A DNA stretch of 64,000 nucleotides from Cristatella mucedo (GCA_009760855.2 WPIO01000001.1:16403001-16467000), one strand, 5' to 3'; counted from the first letter of the stretch, positions 11,845 through 23,470 are shown. The notes: generated by a model from the letters alone, not told the origin. A program made the numbers and translations.

Positions 11845-11860
11845 TTGATACTGGTCGAGA
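11761..11860. repeat. Perfect inverted repeat around an AT tract
   Basis: The arm TCTCGACCAGTATCAATA at 11761-11778 is the exact reverse complement of 11843-11860. The loop between them is almost all AT, TACA or TATA, so the whole block of about 100 bases could form a long hairpin or cruciform. A further AT run follows to about 11878. Confidence 0.9.
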
Positions 11861-12229
11861 TATATATATATATATATGTATTGACTCAAGAATAGAGCGA
11901 AAGGAGTGATTTAGGACGCCGCTCTATATAATTTGAAAAACCACATGGAAAGACAGACATTCCATTATCTGTCCCAGAGAGAATTACTTAGCAGCGGCAT
12001 ATTCAATAAATATAGTTGTAATACTCTAATTCGCTAGTTTCAGATTTGAAAAGGTGAAGAATGCTTATCGTTATTAACGATTGGTTTTTGGGTTATTGTC
12101 GTAAGTGAATGCTGTCATCCGTAACGCTTTTCGTCTATAGCATCTCGTAAAAGCCGCGAATGCGTATACTGACTCGACAGGCTCGGTAAAGGGTGGGGGT
12201 AGAATATGTTAATGGAACCGAGAAGGTCA

Positions 12230-12765
12230 AGAGCCGACGCAGTGTGCACGAACTACTATCCTTTGGAGACCGTGCATTTAGTTCGTATGCTCCCAAAGCC
12301 GGGAACTCCTTCCCGACTTGCGTCAGAACATCCCCTGACTTGACCACATTTAAAAAGAACTTAAAAACACACTTATTTAGGACAGCTTTTAGTGGGTCAC
12401 TGTGATTCGTCCTTGATGTGCTTATTCAAAGCCGGGAACTCCTTCCCGACTTGCGTCAGAACATCCCCTGACTTGAACACATTTAAAAAGAACTTAAAAA
12501 CACACTTATTTAGGACAGCATTTAGTGGGTCACTGTGATTCGTCCTTGGTGTTCTTATGCGCGACACTGCTGCCACTAACCACATTTGCATGCTGACCCT
12601 GTGCATATCACCCCTAACCAGTTTATTCATGTTGTTTATCAAGCATGATATTACTCACCATTCAATCGCGTTTCACTTTGCAGCAAATGTAAAAGAGTCT
12701 AGAAAGAGATTGAGTTCTCCGAGGGCGCTTTATCAAGTGCTTTGTTATTATTATATTTCCAAATC
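12230..12765 (+). mobile_element. LINE-B 3' fragment with a 133-bp tandem duplication
   Basis: It encodes the tail of the LINE-B reverse-transcriptase frame (FGDRAFSSYAPKAGNSFPTC) and the 3' UTR ending CGAGGGCGCTTTATCAAGTG then (TTA)n. The segment 12295-12427 is repeated at 12428-12560 with about four mismatches. Confidence 0.8.
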
Positions 12766-13489
12766 TTGTACAAAATTGCTTATCAAACAGAACTTCCAAG
12801 TATATAACCATGTACATATATTTGTATAGCACGTACATTCGTAATGAGAAACTCGTCTTAATCTTATAGCAATCCTGTGATTTGCGGGTTCGACATAGAC
12901 ATGCTGAGATTCCCTATTTGCTGAGCCTCCTATACATATCCGAAGACTTGTTCCAATAATAATTGTATCTTGATTCCTATTTGATGGTAAATAACGGCAG
13001 CTTACCATACTCATCCAGATGAACGATGAATCAGCTAGCACCAAGTCGACCCTTGTCTCTTACTTGATTGTGGTGGTGGACACATATAACACAGATAGCC
13101 ACAAGGCCTTTTCGAGATGAATCCATACATAGGTGATTAGATTATTAGGTAACTTCGAGCAAGCAATTCTCACGTGCTTCTAACTGCCCATTGAGCGATC
13201 CAGGATGAATTTCACCAAAAAACCCTGGAACAAAGTACTTCTGCGCATGTTGGAAAAATCGCCATAAGAGTAAGCAAGTTGGAAATTGTTTAGACTTGAG
13301 GAAGATATTTTGGAGCATGCTACTGCGTAATCTCGATCACCTTGAAGGTTCGCCTAACTGCTCTCAGACCTATTTAAACTCACATCCATGTACTGCAAAT
13401 CTTTTAACGCTGCAAATTGCTAAGGCTAGATATGGATCTGCACTGCTCAACTAGACATGAGGGTCATGCTAATAATACGTTGTATAGCA

Positions 13490-14885
13490 TCCTCCTGGAA
13501 CTTAAATCACTTTCTAGGCACTTTGCTTACGCTATAGAGGAAGCATGACTGTATAGTTAGTGGTAACTTGCACAGCATCAACATACATTATATGGTTAGT
13601 GGTAACATGCACAGTGTGAGCACGCATAAGCACACAAAGGACAAATCAGAAGGATCCAGCAACTGCTGTAAGAAACAGGTGTATTTGAGTCCTTTTTATA
13701 TGTTTTCAGGTCACTAGATGTCATGACGTCAGTCGAGAGTGAGTTCCAGGCTTTGGAAGCATGCGAATGGCACAGCTTCCGAAGAATTTAAGGTTGGTTC
13801 GAGGCAAGCTAAACGACTTGAGTCAGAAGAGCACGCGGCATGATGCATAGCCTGGTTGGGTAGTAGTTCTGACAGGTCGGCCGGTACAAGAGAATGAAGT
13901 GACTGACAAAGCCTTAAGGTCTATAAGATGCTTGATAGGGAGCAAATGCAGGTCGGTGAGAAGTAGTGTAATATGGCAACTGAGATGCTCACGACAGGCA
14001 AGCGTGGCTGCTGAGTTTTGAACCATCTGTAAGTGCCTGATTGCATTGGCAGGTAGACCTGCAATCAGTGACCTACAGATGTCGAGACAGGATGTCACGA
14101 ATGCATGAACCAGCTTGGATGCATTATCCCTGTCTAAGCAGACCAGAATGATTGCAATGTTACACCGTTAAAAGTAGGCAGACTTGATTGACTCTCGAGC
14201 TGATGTCGTCGAATAGTTAAAGGTCGCTTTGGAAGAAGAAAACCAGAGTTCATGCAAATGCTACAGAGAAAAGCTAGCAGAGCCAATTTGGAGCGCTAAG
14301 CTTTTCAGTTTCCAAGTCACAATAGGGTTTGCCGATAACTCGTAAGTTGGTTTTGTCGTCATTCAATTTGAGAAAATTTGCTGCCATTCAAGTGTGGATG
14401 TAAGCAATACATGCAGAAAGGGAGTTGATAGAATGACTTGCATGAGGGCTGGTAGGAATCAAAGCTTTTCTTGAGCATAGAAGTGAAAGCCTAGATTGGC
14501 GATTACATCGGCAAGAAGGAGAGTATAAACTGAGAAAAGAAGCTGACCAAGCACAGAGCACTGAGGTACCACATACTTCAGAGGTTCCTCGGATGATCTG
14601 TGTCCATTCACATCAATACTCTGGAGTCTCCCTCTGAGATAGGACCTAAACCATTGCAGTGCAGTGAGAGTGATGCCCAGGCAAGATGAGAGGCACCCAA
14701 GAAGGACTTGGGGATCAATGGTATCAAACGCTACCAAAAGATCAAGCAAAACAAGCACAGAGACTCTACCTAAGTCTGCATTCCTGAGAAGGTCGCCAGA
14801 GACCTGAAGCACCGCTGACTATGACGAAAAGCATCGGCTGGTAGCTTCATTGAGCTACCAGCCCCTACTCCACAGAGGTTGGCTC
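13490..14885 (-). mobile_element. LINE-B copy, degraded reverse transcriptase
   Basis: The minus strand reads from a reverse-transcriptase core at 14812-14459 (RVSVLVLLDLLVAFDTIDPQ; ALQWFRSYLRGRLQSIDVNG; GFHFYA with the DD changed) through a C-terminal part at 14098-13823, to the 3' UTR near 13490. Frameshifts and stops interrupt it. Comparable copies lie at 29985, 34125 and 59406. Confidence 0.8.
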
Positions 14886-15454
14886 GTGTCCATCGAGATT
14901 TTTATAAACTTGAAGCTTTTCGGCTAAGAAACTGGCGATGAAAAACGTGCCCTGTACGAAATCGTTGCCGATGCATGAAATTTTGAGTATTACCAACTTG
15001 ACAGGCACAACGGACGGTGCAATAGCCTGTCCTTACTCCTATCGGACTAGCCCCACAAGCCTCATAATGAATGGCAATCCCAGGTGAGATCGAGGTTTGT
15101 CCTATCCTTGGCACAATCCTCGTTTCACCTGATTCCACTATGTGAGCTTTGTCCATTTGACATGCACTAATCATAATAGTGAGAATTGTTACCATTCTGC
15201 TAGCTTAACATAGCCTAGCCCAAAAAGCTTTGCAGCATCGTGCCACCTTTGCTAAGCGTACAAATGCTACCGACCGACACGGTACACTGTGTGAGTACTT
15301 CCTGTAACTGCACCAGGCAGCTCTGAAGGCTCGCTTTCGACAGCACTACTAGTGATTAGCTTACACATATACAAGTGTCTTCATAATAGCGATCTATTCT
15401 GCATTTACAGTGACTTTTCTTGAACTTGGCTATTACCCCGCAAGGCTAAACAAA

Positions 15455-15632
15455 TACTACCTAATTGAACAGCCTCTTTTTGTATTGCAATGGAAGAGCC
15501 TTAAAGGCTATCCACTACCGCTTGCAGTGACAATAAAAGATCGCCCATCGAAGGATTCGAACCCACAACCTCGGGACCAAGGTCGTGAAGACCAACCGCC
15601 TTACTTAGTGTGCCATCACGGCTCACCGGCAC
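15455..15632 (-). mobile_element. SINE-2 copy
   Basis: Reverse of SINE-2: AACAGCCTCTTTTTGTATTG, then the reverse B box GGATTCGAACCCACAACCTC, then CCTTACTTAGTGTGCCATCA with CGGCTCACC. It lies just downstream of the three-exon membrane-protein gene. Confidence 0.75.
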
Positions 15633-15889
15633 GCGGTTACATGCGGAGGGCTACTACTATACATGAGAAATTGGGCATCGAGAGTCGTGCATACTGAAAG
15701 AGGTTCCGACAATACCGCAGGCTTCGGTACACTGATCTCAACATAGCTGGTAGCAATCGACAAATCTACAACTAGTGACGTGCAGCAGCCATTAGAAGCC
15801 AAAGTCAGTAGTGCAAGAGTCATTCAATATCATTCATTCAAACACCGCAGTCATGCTAGTTAAAGTTTGGTAACTTAAACTATATTATT

Positions 15890-15895
15890 TTTATT
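15890..15895 (-). terminator. Polyadenylation signal AATAAA
   Basis: A minus-strand AATAAA about 176 bases past the stop codon of the three-exon membrane-protein gene. Distance and strand fit that gene's 3' end. Confidence 0.4.
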
Positions 15896-16070
15896 AAGGA
15901 AGAAGCTCACATTTTCAATGGTAGAGATTCTGGGAATGTATAAGCAGGAATGGAAAAGTGACGAAAAGGCAGGTGGCAGCTACAACGCTGCTGCTGCTGT
16001 TTCAGTTAACGCAGCAGATGGCTGGCTGCAAAATGTTCGAGACCAGCAGACGACGCGATACGCTGTCCTG

Positions 16071-18680
16071 TCAGAAAAGCTCATGCACCTTGCCGTCCTA
16101 CAAGAACAGCAGACTGTCAAGACAGCACGAGCGATAACTCCTTAGCTCAAGTGCCGACGATGAGAAGGGCACGCCAGAGTACTGCACACAACTCGGACCG
16201 AGCGAACGGGGCAACTTGAGCACATGCAGCGCTTTGAAGATCCGAACGAAGAAGAAGATCCGAACAGACCTTTCTACCGTCATAGCTGTCGAAGCTATCC
16301 TCATAGCGCCGACCACAGTAGACAGTCGTGACAGCAGCAATGCTGATGATGACGCTCAGACCACCAGACGCTGCTCCAATGGCAGCAAACACTTCAGCCC
16401 ACATGTAGGGCGTCCACATGCTTAGAGCACTGTACCATGCCTCCTGAAAGGCCACATGTAGGAGAGCCATTGAGAACATGGAAACACGAAGACATGAGAG
16501 GATGAGAGGCCGGTAGCTAGGGAGGAATGCAATGAGGGGGAGGGGCGGTGGAGAGAGGCACGGAAATGAGAGATGGGCAGAAGAGAGCACTAGAAGCAAT
16601 GCATGCGCCGACCGACAGGCACAGCAAGGCTTGGTGACATGGACCCACATAAAAATCGCTCCTTCCGACACAGAGTGAGTAGACAATCGTTTGTACAGAC
16701 GAGAGACAGATGGAAATCGCTGAAACAACTCCAACGGCTGTTCTCTGAAACAAACAACGATGATAGTCTGGTAAGTACAAAACAATTGGCTTGAGTTATG
16801 GTATACCCGAATGCGCATCTCGGCAGCAAATATCAGCATGAAACCACGAGGCTGCTGCACAAAAGAGTGTCTCATCGCTAGCTCAATGACTCAGCATTCA
16901 CTGCAGACCCACGTAACGGCAAACTCAGAAGGCGCTTGCAGAAGGCATCGTGGACTTTGAAATGCTACATTAATCAGAAGAATTACACCTTAGCTCGACT
17001 AAGAGTCGGCACGACAGAACTAGTACACAGGTCACCGGCAATTTGCTTCAGCAGAATATGATCACACAACGATTACCAGTTAGCCTCAAGTCTACCTAAA
17101 CACTGAAGCCAGCTAATAGTAGGCTCCATTGCACAGTAGACATGGTCTCTCTCACAGGTTATCCACGTCTGGTGAAATCAGAACTCCCAATACTGAACAC
17201 TAAACTCAGTGGCTGCAGTAGCAGCATTGCGGCAGCAGCAACAGCTTACAAGCAGTATAGCAGCAATGAAGCAGCAATGCGGCAGCTGAGCAGCAACAGC
17301 AGAGTATCAGAGTAGCAGCATAGCAGCAGCAATAGCAGAGTAGCAGCACCAGTATGGCAGTAGCGGCAGCAGAGCAGCAGCAGCACAAGAGGGGGCAGTG
17401 GCGGCAGCAACAGCAGCACAGCAGTGGTGGAGGGGAGGTGACGGCAACAGTAGGTAGCACCAGCAGAGTACCAGAATTAATAGCAAAGCTGTACCAGCGT
17501 ATAATCGCAAAGGTAAACAGGTGCTCACAAAATGACCTAATACAACTCGCATGCAAACTTTGACTCTTTTGATTTCTCAAATTGCGCTAATGGAGGTGCC
17601 AAAAATGACTGCCATCTGCTACAAACCGACTGCTCAAAGCCCAAATAACAATTGCATGTTACACAGCACAGTGTTTAGCTCGTAACAAGTAAATGTTACC
17701 GTATTCCATTCGCACATTATCAATGAACCGGAGCGAACAGCGCGTGCAGTGTTGCACGTGGATTGCCATACCGACGGGGAACCAGCAGTCGGTATGGTAC
17801 GGTCCATTTTCTGGATCTGTCCGAGAGCATAGTAATGAGGTGAAAGTAGGCAGCTACTCGTATAAACACAGTGGGGGGAGGGGGGTATCTGGGCTTCGCG
17901 TAGCCGATTTGTAGTAAGCAGCAGCGAGAGCACAGGCAGAAGGCGACTAAATGCCTCCTCGCATAGGTCTGGCTGGCTGGCCGGGTGGGGCCAGGCTCCA
18001 ACAAACGTTCAAGCCCCCCTCTTTGCAGGAAGCCGATCAACCGATAAGGCCCCTCGAACGCCTGCAGCATCTACCGGGAGTGGTTAAGGAGGTGGCTACC
18101 AAACCTCAAATCCTTTGGAGGCCGTGCTTTCCGCTCCCGAGGCAAGAGGGGAGAGAGAGAGAGAGGAAGCGAACAGAGCAAAGTTATATACGACGACATA
18201 CCAGAGTCTTGCGCTTTGACGGCGTCTGTGACTTCCTTGCAATGCCGACGCCACATATTCCGTAGACGAAGACCTGTTCAAGGACACAGGACAGCTCGAG
18301 CTTCTCAGCCGGTGCAGCACATAGGCGCCAGCTCCCGGCGGCGGCGGCGGTGAAAGTGCGAATCGACGAGGCTCGAATGAGGGTGCGGCGGTGACGGGCA
18401 TGACGCGAGACAAGGCTGGGCAACGTATACAAGTGCCACTCACCCACACACCACACCAGAGACCGCAAGTCGACAGGAACAGTAGAGCGTTGCCGCTAAG
18501 TGCACCGAAGACGAACTGATTGTTCGCGCCGTAGCTACTACCGATTAAACCAAGATTGGCAAGCCATATGAACAAAAGAATGATGCCGCATACGCAGGAT
18601 ATGCTACCCAGAAATGTAGCGAGCCCGCCTACAACTTTGTAGGGCCGGTACGGCTGGGGGCGCCCAGCAGTCCTAGCCAT
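16071..18680 (-). CDS. Small multi-pass membrane protein, unrecognised (3 exons)
   Basis: Rebuilt from three minus-strand exons, 18680-18444, 16443-16270 and 16097-16071, all joined in phase 0. The first donor is GTGAGT and the second GTCTGT; acceptors are GTGGCCTTTCAG and CTGCTGTTCTTGTAG. The product is 145 residues. It has a short basic, proline-containing N-terminus, TM1 at about 16-46 (GGLATFLGSISCVCGIILLF), TM2 at 55-79 (FVFGALSGNALLFLSTCGLW) and TM3 at 90-121 (FAAIGAASGGLSVIISIAAV). The cytosolic tail is acidic and Tyr-rich (RRYEDSFDSYDGRK) and ends DGKVHELF. Gly and Cys in the helices suggest a tetraspan-like or CD20-like fold, but I cannot name a family. If the last intron is not used, the frame runs on to a stop at 16147 with a different tail. 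The 2-kb first intron holds a CAG-rich tract. Confidence 0.6.
17206..17430. repeat. Imperfect (CAG)n trinucleotide tract
   Basis: More than 200 bases made mostly of CAG, GCA, ACA and TAG-type triplets. It lies in the first intron of the three-exon membrane gene. The Cys/Ala-rich minus-strand frames and the Gln-rich plus-strand frame here reflect the repeat. Confidence 0.85.
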
Positions 18681-19411
18681 CGGGCGGTGATACCGGAAGT
18701 ACCATCCCCAACATCGATCGCTGACAAACTATTAGCAGGTGCAATCTGCGTCATGGGACCCATATTATCTAATTATCATCGAAATTTTTTGTGTAATGAA
18801 TATTATGTGCTCATTACTTTGACATTTTTGAGACTTTTTTTTTATCTAATTGCTATGCCTCAAGGTCTGGTTTCGAATTTACTCGTCCCCTTCGAAAACG
18901 TCAGGAGTGGGCGTTAGTTCCGTAAGTCCTCTAGCTGGGTGTGTGGAGGGGATCCTAAAATGCACGCATCTGGCCATCTGCCTCGAGTGCGTTTGCTCAC
19001 AAAATGTGCACTGAAGTCCTCCCTCGCCACTTTGCGCTTCGACTTTCGTGACTTCACTCTATCGCGGTTCTTCAGAAACATTAAATTCATTAAAAAGTTG
19101 ATCGCGAAAGTGAAAATGATACAGAGCGCGCTCGGTTGTCTGAGTCAATTATACACTCCTGTATTACAATTACAATTAAAATTACTGTGAGTACAGAACG
19201 CGGAAGAGGACGACGACGACGCACCTGCTGAAGATACTGTGTAGGGGCGGCGGCGCGACGAATAGCGAAGCCCCCGGCAACAAGCGAATTGTGGTGGTAG
19301 CGTCGACGGCTGTATTGTATCATACGCAGGCAACACAGGCGTGCGAGCGTACATAAGGATGTAGAAGCCGTCGTGGAAGCAGCTCCAGAGCGCGCGGAGA
19401 GAAGAGAAAGT

Positions 19412-19438
19412 GAAGAGAGAGAGAGAGAGAGAGAGAGT
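19412..19438. repeat. (GA)n microsatellite
   Basis: Short GA run about 730 bases upstream of the start of the three-exon membrane-protein gene. Confidence 0.85.
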
Positions 19439-19684
19439 GGATAGCGTGCGTACAGGCCGACGTACAGGCAGAAAGTTCCTTCGCTGCAGGACTAGCGGGT
19501 CAGGCGACCGCAGCTGACCCCTTGCAATTAAATCCAGCCTAGTCAGTCGACACTGTCCAACTGCAGCGCCTAATTAGGTGGTACTCAGCGCGCCCGTTGG
19601 CCGGGCGGAGTGGCGTGAATCCGGCGGGGTACGCACATTTCCCCTCCCGGACGTTCCCATCGGACATTTCCCCCTGGGGTAGAA

Positions 19685-19890
19685 CATTTCCCCGGTATAG
19701 TGTTTAGGATTCAAGTTTTTAGGGTTTAGTGTTGAGGGTTTTAGTGTTTAGGGCTTTTAGGTTTTATGGTTTAGGGTTTTTAGGGTTTAGGGTTTTTAGG
19801 GTTTAGCGTTTAGGGTTTAGAGTTTCGAGTTTATCGCGTAGGGTTTTAGGGTTTATTGTTTAGCGTTTAGGATTTAGGTTTTAGGGCCGG
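19685..19890 (+). repeat. Degenerate telomere-like TTTAGGG tract
   Basis: About 200 bases dominated by TTTAGGG, TTTTTAGGG and GTTTAGGG variants, for example TAGGGTTTAGGGTTTTTAGG. Just before it lie three spaced ACATTTCCCC motifs at about 19635-19695. The unit is longer than the usual animal TTAGGG. A similar tract on the other strand lies inside the foldback element at 27801-28225. Confidence 0.85.
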
Positions 19891-19999
19891 CTGTGCCTCA
19901 GCCGCCTAAATCCACCCTTTCTCGTATTCCGCGCTTTCATTAGTGCGTATTAGGGCATAACTAGATCTCTTCAGGTCGACTTATACTCAGTAGACCTCC

Positions 20000-21311
20000 A
20001 AGGCTTAGCGCTCATTTGCAGGAAGTTCTGCTCGAACGATTGAGAACAACGATCGGTCTGGCAGACGAAGCACTGGCGTGGTTTAAATCATACTTGTCTG
20101 ATCGTGTTCAATCCGTGTCGTGTGGGGGTCAGGTCTCAGACATGAGAAGGGTCACCTGTGGAGTCCCTCAAGGGTCTGTACTTGGTCCCTTGCTGTTCTC
20201 CATTTATACGCAACCTCTGGGAAAAGTGATTAAGGCCCATGGAATAGGATATCACTTCTATGCTGACGATACTCAGTTGTATTTGTCATTAAAACCGTCG
20301 GATTCTGCTGCAGCAACTGAGAAACTGAATGCTCGCCTTGCCGATATTCGATCCTGGATGTCGGAAAAATTCCTGAAATTAAATGACGATAAAACCGAAC
20401 TGCTGCTCATAGGACACCCTAAGCGTGTGGCTGGATTAAAAGGCTTTGCTGTTCTAATAGGTGATGCTATTGTGCGACCTTCACCACGTGCTCGAAATGT
20501 AGGTGTCGTGTTCGACAGCTGCCTCAATTTCAAAAGCTTCATTCAGAAGACTGCCTCTACAGCTAGCCATCACATCCTATCCCTATCCAAGATTAGAAGC
20601 TGTCTCCCACAGTGGCTTGTAAAAAATTTAACTAGCTCTTTAGTTCTGTCTCGGCTTGATTATTGTAATTCCCTTTTGGCTGGGCTACCAAAGAAAGCTA
20701 TTATGCCACTACAGCGGACTATGAATATGGCTGCAAGGCTGGTCTTCAAGTCCCAGCGGTTTGAGCACGTGTCACCTTTGCTGAAAGAGCTAGGATGGTT
20801 GCCGGTTGAGCAAAGGATACAGAGCAAAGTTCTTATGCTGACCCACAAGGCCCGCCACGGCTATGCTCCTTTGTACCTAGCTGAACTGCTGCATCAGTTT
20901 CAGTCTGTTCGCGCCCTCAGGTCCTGTGTCGACAATAAATTAGCTATCTCATTCCTCCGCTTAAAGACAGTTGGCGACAGAAGCTTTAGCTCTGCAGGAC
21001 CTAGACTGTGGAACTCGCTGCCACAATTCTAACGCAACGACAACTACTCTCCTTGTGCTGACTATGGCACATACTTTTCAGCGGTCCTGAGTGGCTACTT
21101 CCATGCTACTCACTACCTCAACCGCTCTCCTGACTCTTCTATGCTTCCCACTTTCTCTTTGTTGCGTGAGACGAAGTCTGTTGGCTACCGAATGCGTACC
21201 GAAAGCCGCTTAGGCTGTGAGTGCGCTATACAAAACTCTCCTGCGTAACACCCACATGATCTTTATGACTGTGGAGTTACTGACGGAGATACATTACATT
21301 ACATTACATTA
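20000..21311 (+). mobile_element. LINE-A element (CR1/L2-like), 5' truncated
   Basis: The longest LINE-A copy. It has an open reverse-transcriptase frame (20016-21032), a 3' UTR of about 250 bases and a terminal (ACATT)n run at 21285-21307. No endonuclease or first open frame is present upstream, so the copy is truncated at its 5' end. The short simple-repeat tail instead of poly(A) suits CR1/L2-type LINEs. Fragments of the same family lie at 6401, 9651, 10936, 21670, 38955, 45270 and 62926. Confidence 0.85.
20016..21032 (+). CDS. LINE-A reverse transcriptase, C-terminal two thirds
   Basis: An uninterrupted 338-codon frame. It starts inside the reverse-transcriptase domain, so the ATG is just the first in the preserved part. 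Visible motifs are the palm motif [16 protein letters not shown] (about residues 50-65), the catalytic [12 protein letters not shown] (about 82-93), [14 protein letters not shown] (motif D/E region, about 119-132), the thumb-like [17 protein letters not shown], and a C-terminal [13 protein letters not shown]. Both catalytic aspartates are kept. The endonuclease half is missing, so the copy cannot move on its own. The lack of stops suggests recent insertion relative to the other copies. The family is CR1/L2-like by motif pattern; the exact clade is not settled. Confidence 0.9.
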   Translation: MQEVLLERLRTTIGLADEALAWFKSYLSDRVQSVSCGGQVSDMRRVTCGVPQGSVLGPLLFSIYTQPLGKVIKAHGIGYHFYADDTQLYLSLKPSDSAAATEKLNARLADIRSWMSEKFLKLNDDKTELLLIGHPKRVAGLKGFAVLIGDAIVRPSPRARNVGVVFDSCLNFKSFIQKTASTASHHILSLSKIRSCLPQWLVKNLTSSLVLSRLDYCNSLLAGLPKKAIMPLQRTMNMAARLVFKSQRFEHVSPLLKELGWLPVEQRIQSKVLMLTHKARHGYAPLYLAELLHQFQSVRALRSCVDNKLAISFLRLKTVGDRSFSSAGPRLWNSLPQF

Positions 21312-21669
21312 CTGATTACCCTGTCCATTACAAACAAGCTCATTTCAGCTCACTAAACCGAGAGAGTACCTACAACGAGTGAAAGAGAATTATAGACGTT
21401 AGGAGTTCGGGTCATGTTAATTTGTGTAGACTCTTTAGAATGGTAAATCGACCAGATTGTGACAACCCTAGATATGACTAGCTGGTCATAAATTAGAGCC
21501 TACAGGAGCCGGATACGTTATACACGGGTGTAACAATTAGTTTCGCTTCGAGCTAGGGAGCTGCACGCTATGGCTGGTGCCGTGAACATGTAGTGTCTCC
21601 GGGCTTTGAAATTTACTTGTATACCCAAGGACACGGACTTGTTATATAAATATATGGATGGTCTTTATG

Positions 21670-22200
21670 TAATGTATCTCCGTCTGTAACTCCACAAAGC
21701 CATAAAGACTATGTCCCCACTAACCACACTTGCATGCTGACCCGGTGCATGTCACCCCTAACCATGTTGTTCATGCTGTTAATCAAGCACGATATCATTC
21801 ACCATTCGATCGTGTTTCCTTTACAGCAAATGCAAATCGCCTAGAAAGAAATTGAGTTCTCCGAGGGCGCTTTATCAAGTGTATTATTACTATTGTGTGG
21901 GTGTTACGAAGGAGAGTTTTGAATAGCCCACTCAAGGCCTAAGCGGCTTTCGGTCCGCATTCGGTAGCCAACAGACGTCATCTCACGCAACATAGAGAAA
22001 GTGGGAAGCATAACAGCAGTTGAGGTAGTGAGTAGCTTAGAAGTAGCAGCTCAGGACTGCTGGAAAAGATGAGCCATAGTCGACAGCAGGGGAGCAGTTG
22101 TTGTTTCGTAAGAATTGTGGAAGCGAGTTCCACATTCTAGGACCTGCAGAGCTAAAGCTTCTGCCATCAAAGGTCTTTAAGCTGAGGAATGGAGCAGTTA
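21670..22200 (-). mobile_element. LINE-A 3' fragment split by a LINE-B insertion
   Basis: The minus strand carries the LINE-A 3' UTR and end of the coding region. At 21718 the reverse 3' UTR (CATAAAGACTATGT) stops and resumes at 21894 (GTGTGGGTGTTACG). Other copies have the two halves joined directly, as at 62926. Confidence 0.8.
21719..21893 (+). mobile_element. LINE-B 3' end nested in LINE-A
   Basis: About 175 bases of LINE-B 3' UTR, from CCACTAACCACACTTGCATG to TATCAAGTGTATTATTACTA, inserted into the older LINE-A fragment. It is severely 5' truncated. Any target-site duplication is at most a few bases. Confidence 0.8.
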
Positions 22201-22934
22201 CCTTGCTTTGCTACTGCCGAAATACCCATGTGCATCCAAAAAGCATCACCAGTGACTCACCAGTCTTTCTCGGAGGCGCCAGCTCCACCAAAATTGTTGA
22301 GGTGTTGGCAAAGACTAGAAGTTACAAATGAGCCGTGTTTGAGGCTAAAAGACTTTAGTGAAGACACTGCCAGAGCACGTTCGTAACAGTGCAGATACTT
22401 ACTCATTGATGGGGACCACAAGAACGAACACTTGCTTAGCACGATGATGATTGCAGTAGTCAAAAGATTGCAGTAGAGAGCAATATAAGAGGTCTGCCTT
22501 CAGATTAGTTTGCTTCCGTTGAGGAGCATCACTGTACATTTACCGTGATGCATAGTTCACTGCACTTTACCATTTTTGTTGCCAGGCTAATGGTCACGTA
22601 TTTAGCAAGGATGGTGTTGAATGCTGGACACTCGCGGCCGCCGTGCTGTCCAATCCAGTGAAAAGAAATTGTCGTTCGGTTCACGCACACAGAGAAGTGC
22701 CTGCCGATGATCACCGTCAGTTTCATGTAGTCAGTGCACGGAGCAGAGGGAAGCACGATTCCCTTCGCCCTTCTCTCCCACTCTCCTTTCCTCGACCACG
22801 GCTGTGCACTGACTGATCCCGACGGTGAATCCACCATCTGTTCACCAGAGGGTTACCGGCCTGTGTCCAGCCACATCAGAGGCAGACCACAGCTGTGCAC
22901 CGGCCCGTTTCGATGATGCTCCCAACAGCAGTTC

Positions 22935-23470
22935 ACCAGCGGTTTAGCAGAGGAGCAGTACCGGCCTGCATACAATCAAACTGTGTGAGTTCCTGGAGTG
23001 AGTTCCAGGCTTTGGGAGCATAGGAACTAAAGGCACGGTTACCAACGCTTTTGAGCTTCGTGCGAGGTATGGCTAAACGATTCGAGTCAGAACGGCGGGT
23101 TGTACGACTCTTGGCCTGGTGGGGGAGTAGTTCTGATAGGTAGGCTGGAGCCAGAAAATAAAGGGACCTTAATGTAAGAAACAGAACCTTGAAGTCGTTA
23201 TGCTGCTTGATTGGGAGACAGTGCCGGTCGGCGAGAAGTGGCAACTACGACACTCACAACAGACAAGCCTAGCTGTAGAGTTTTGCACTAGATGTAAGCA
23301 CCTGATTTCGGATAACGGTAGGCCAGCAAGCAGTCGGTTACAGAAGTCAAGATGGGATGTAACAAATGCACGGACCAACTTATATGTGGTATCCTTATCT
23401 AAACAAGCCCGAATTTCAGCAATGTTGTTTAGCTGAAATAAGGCAGAATAAAATGAGTTTACTGCCGGCT
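22935..23470 (-). mobile_element. LINE-B 3' fragment
   Basis: The minus strand encodes LINE-B C-terminal pieces (AFVTSHLDFCNRLLAGLPLS; SVGNRAFSSYAPKAWNSLQE) in two frames separated by a frameshift. The 3' UTR is largely missing. Confidence 0.75.

Noticed and set aside
14902-15196. Candidate last exon of NAAA (reads MVTILTIMISAC after a TAGCAG acceptor, with the right phase)
   Set aside because: The exon at 24524-24449 also has the right phase, is far closer, gives ITVYTAIMSAS, a better family match, and ends at the expected length. Using 15196 would need a 12-kb intron spanning another gene.
16147-16875. A 242-codon minus-strand frame
   Set aside because: Only the stretch from 16443 to 16270 fits an exon; the rest is intron that happens to stay open.
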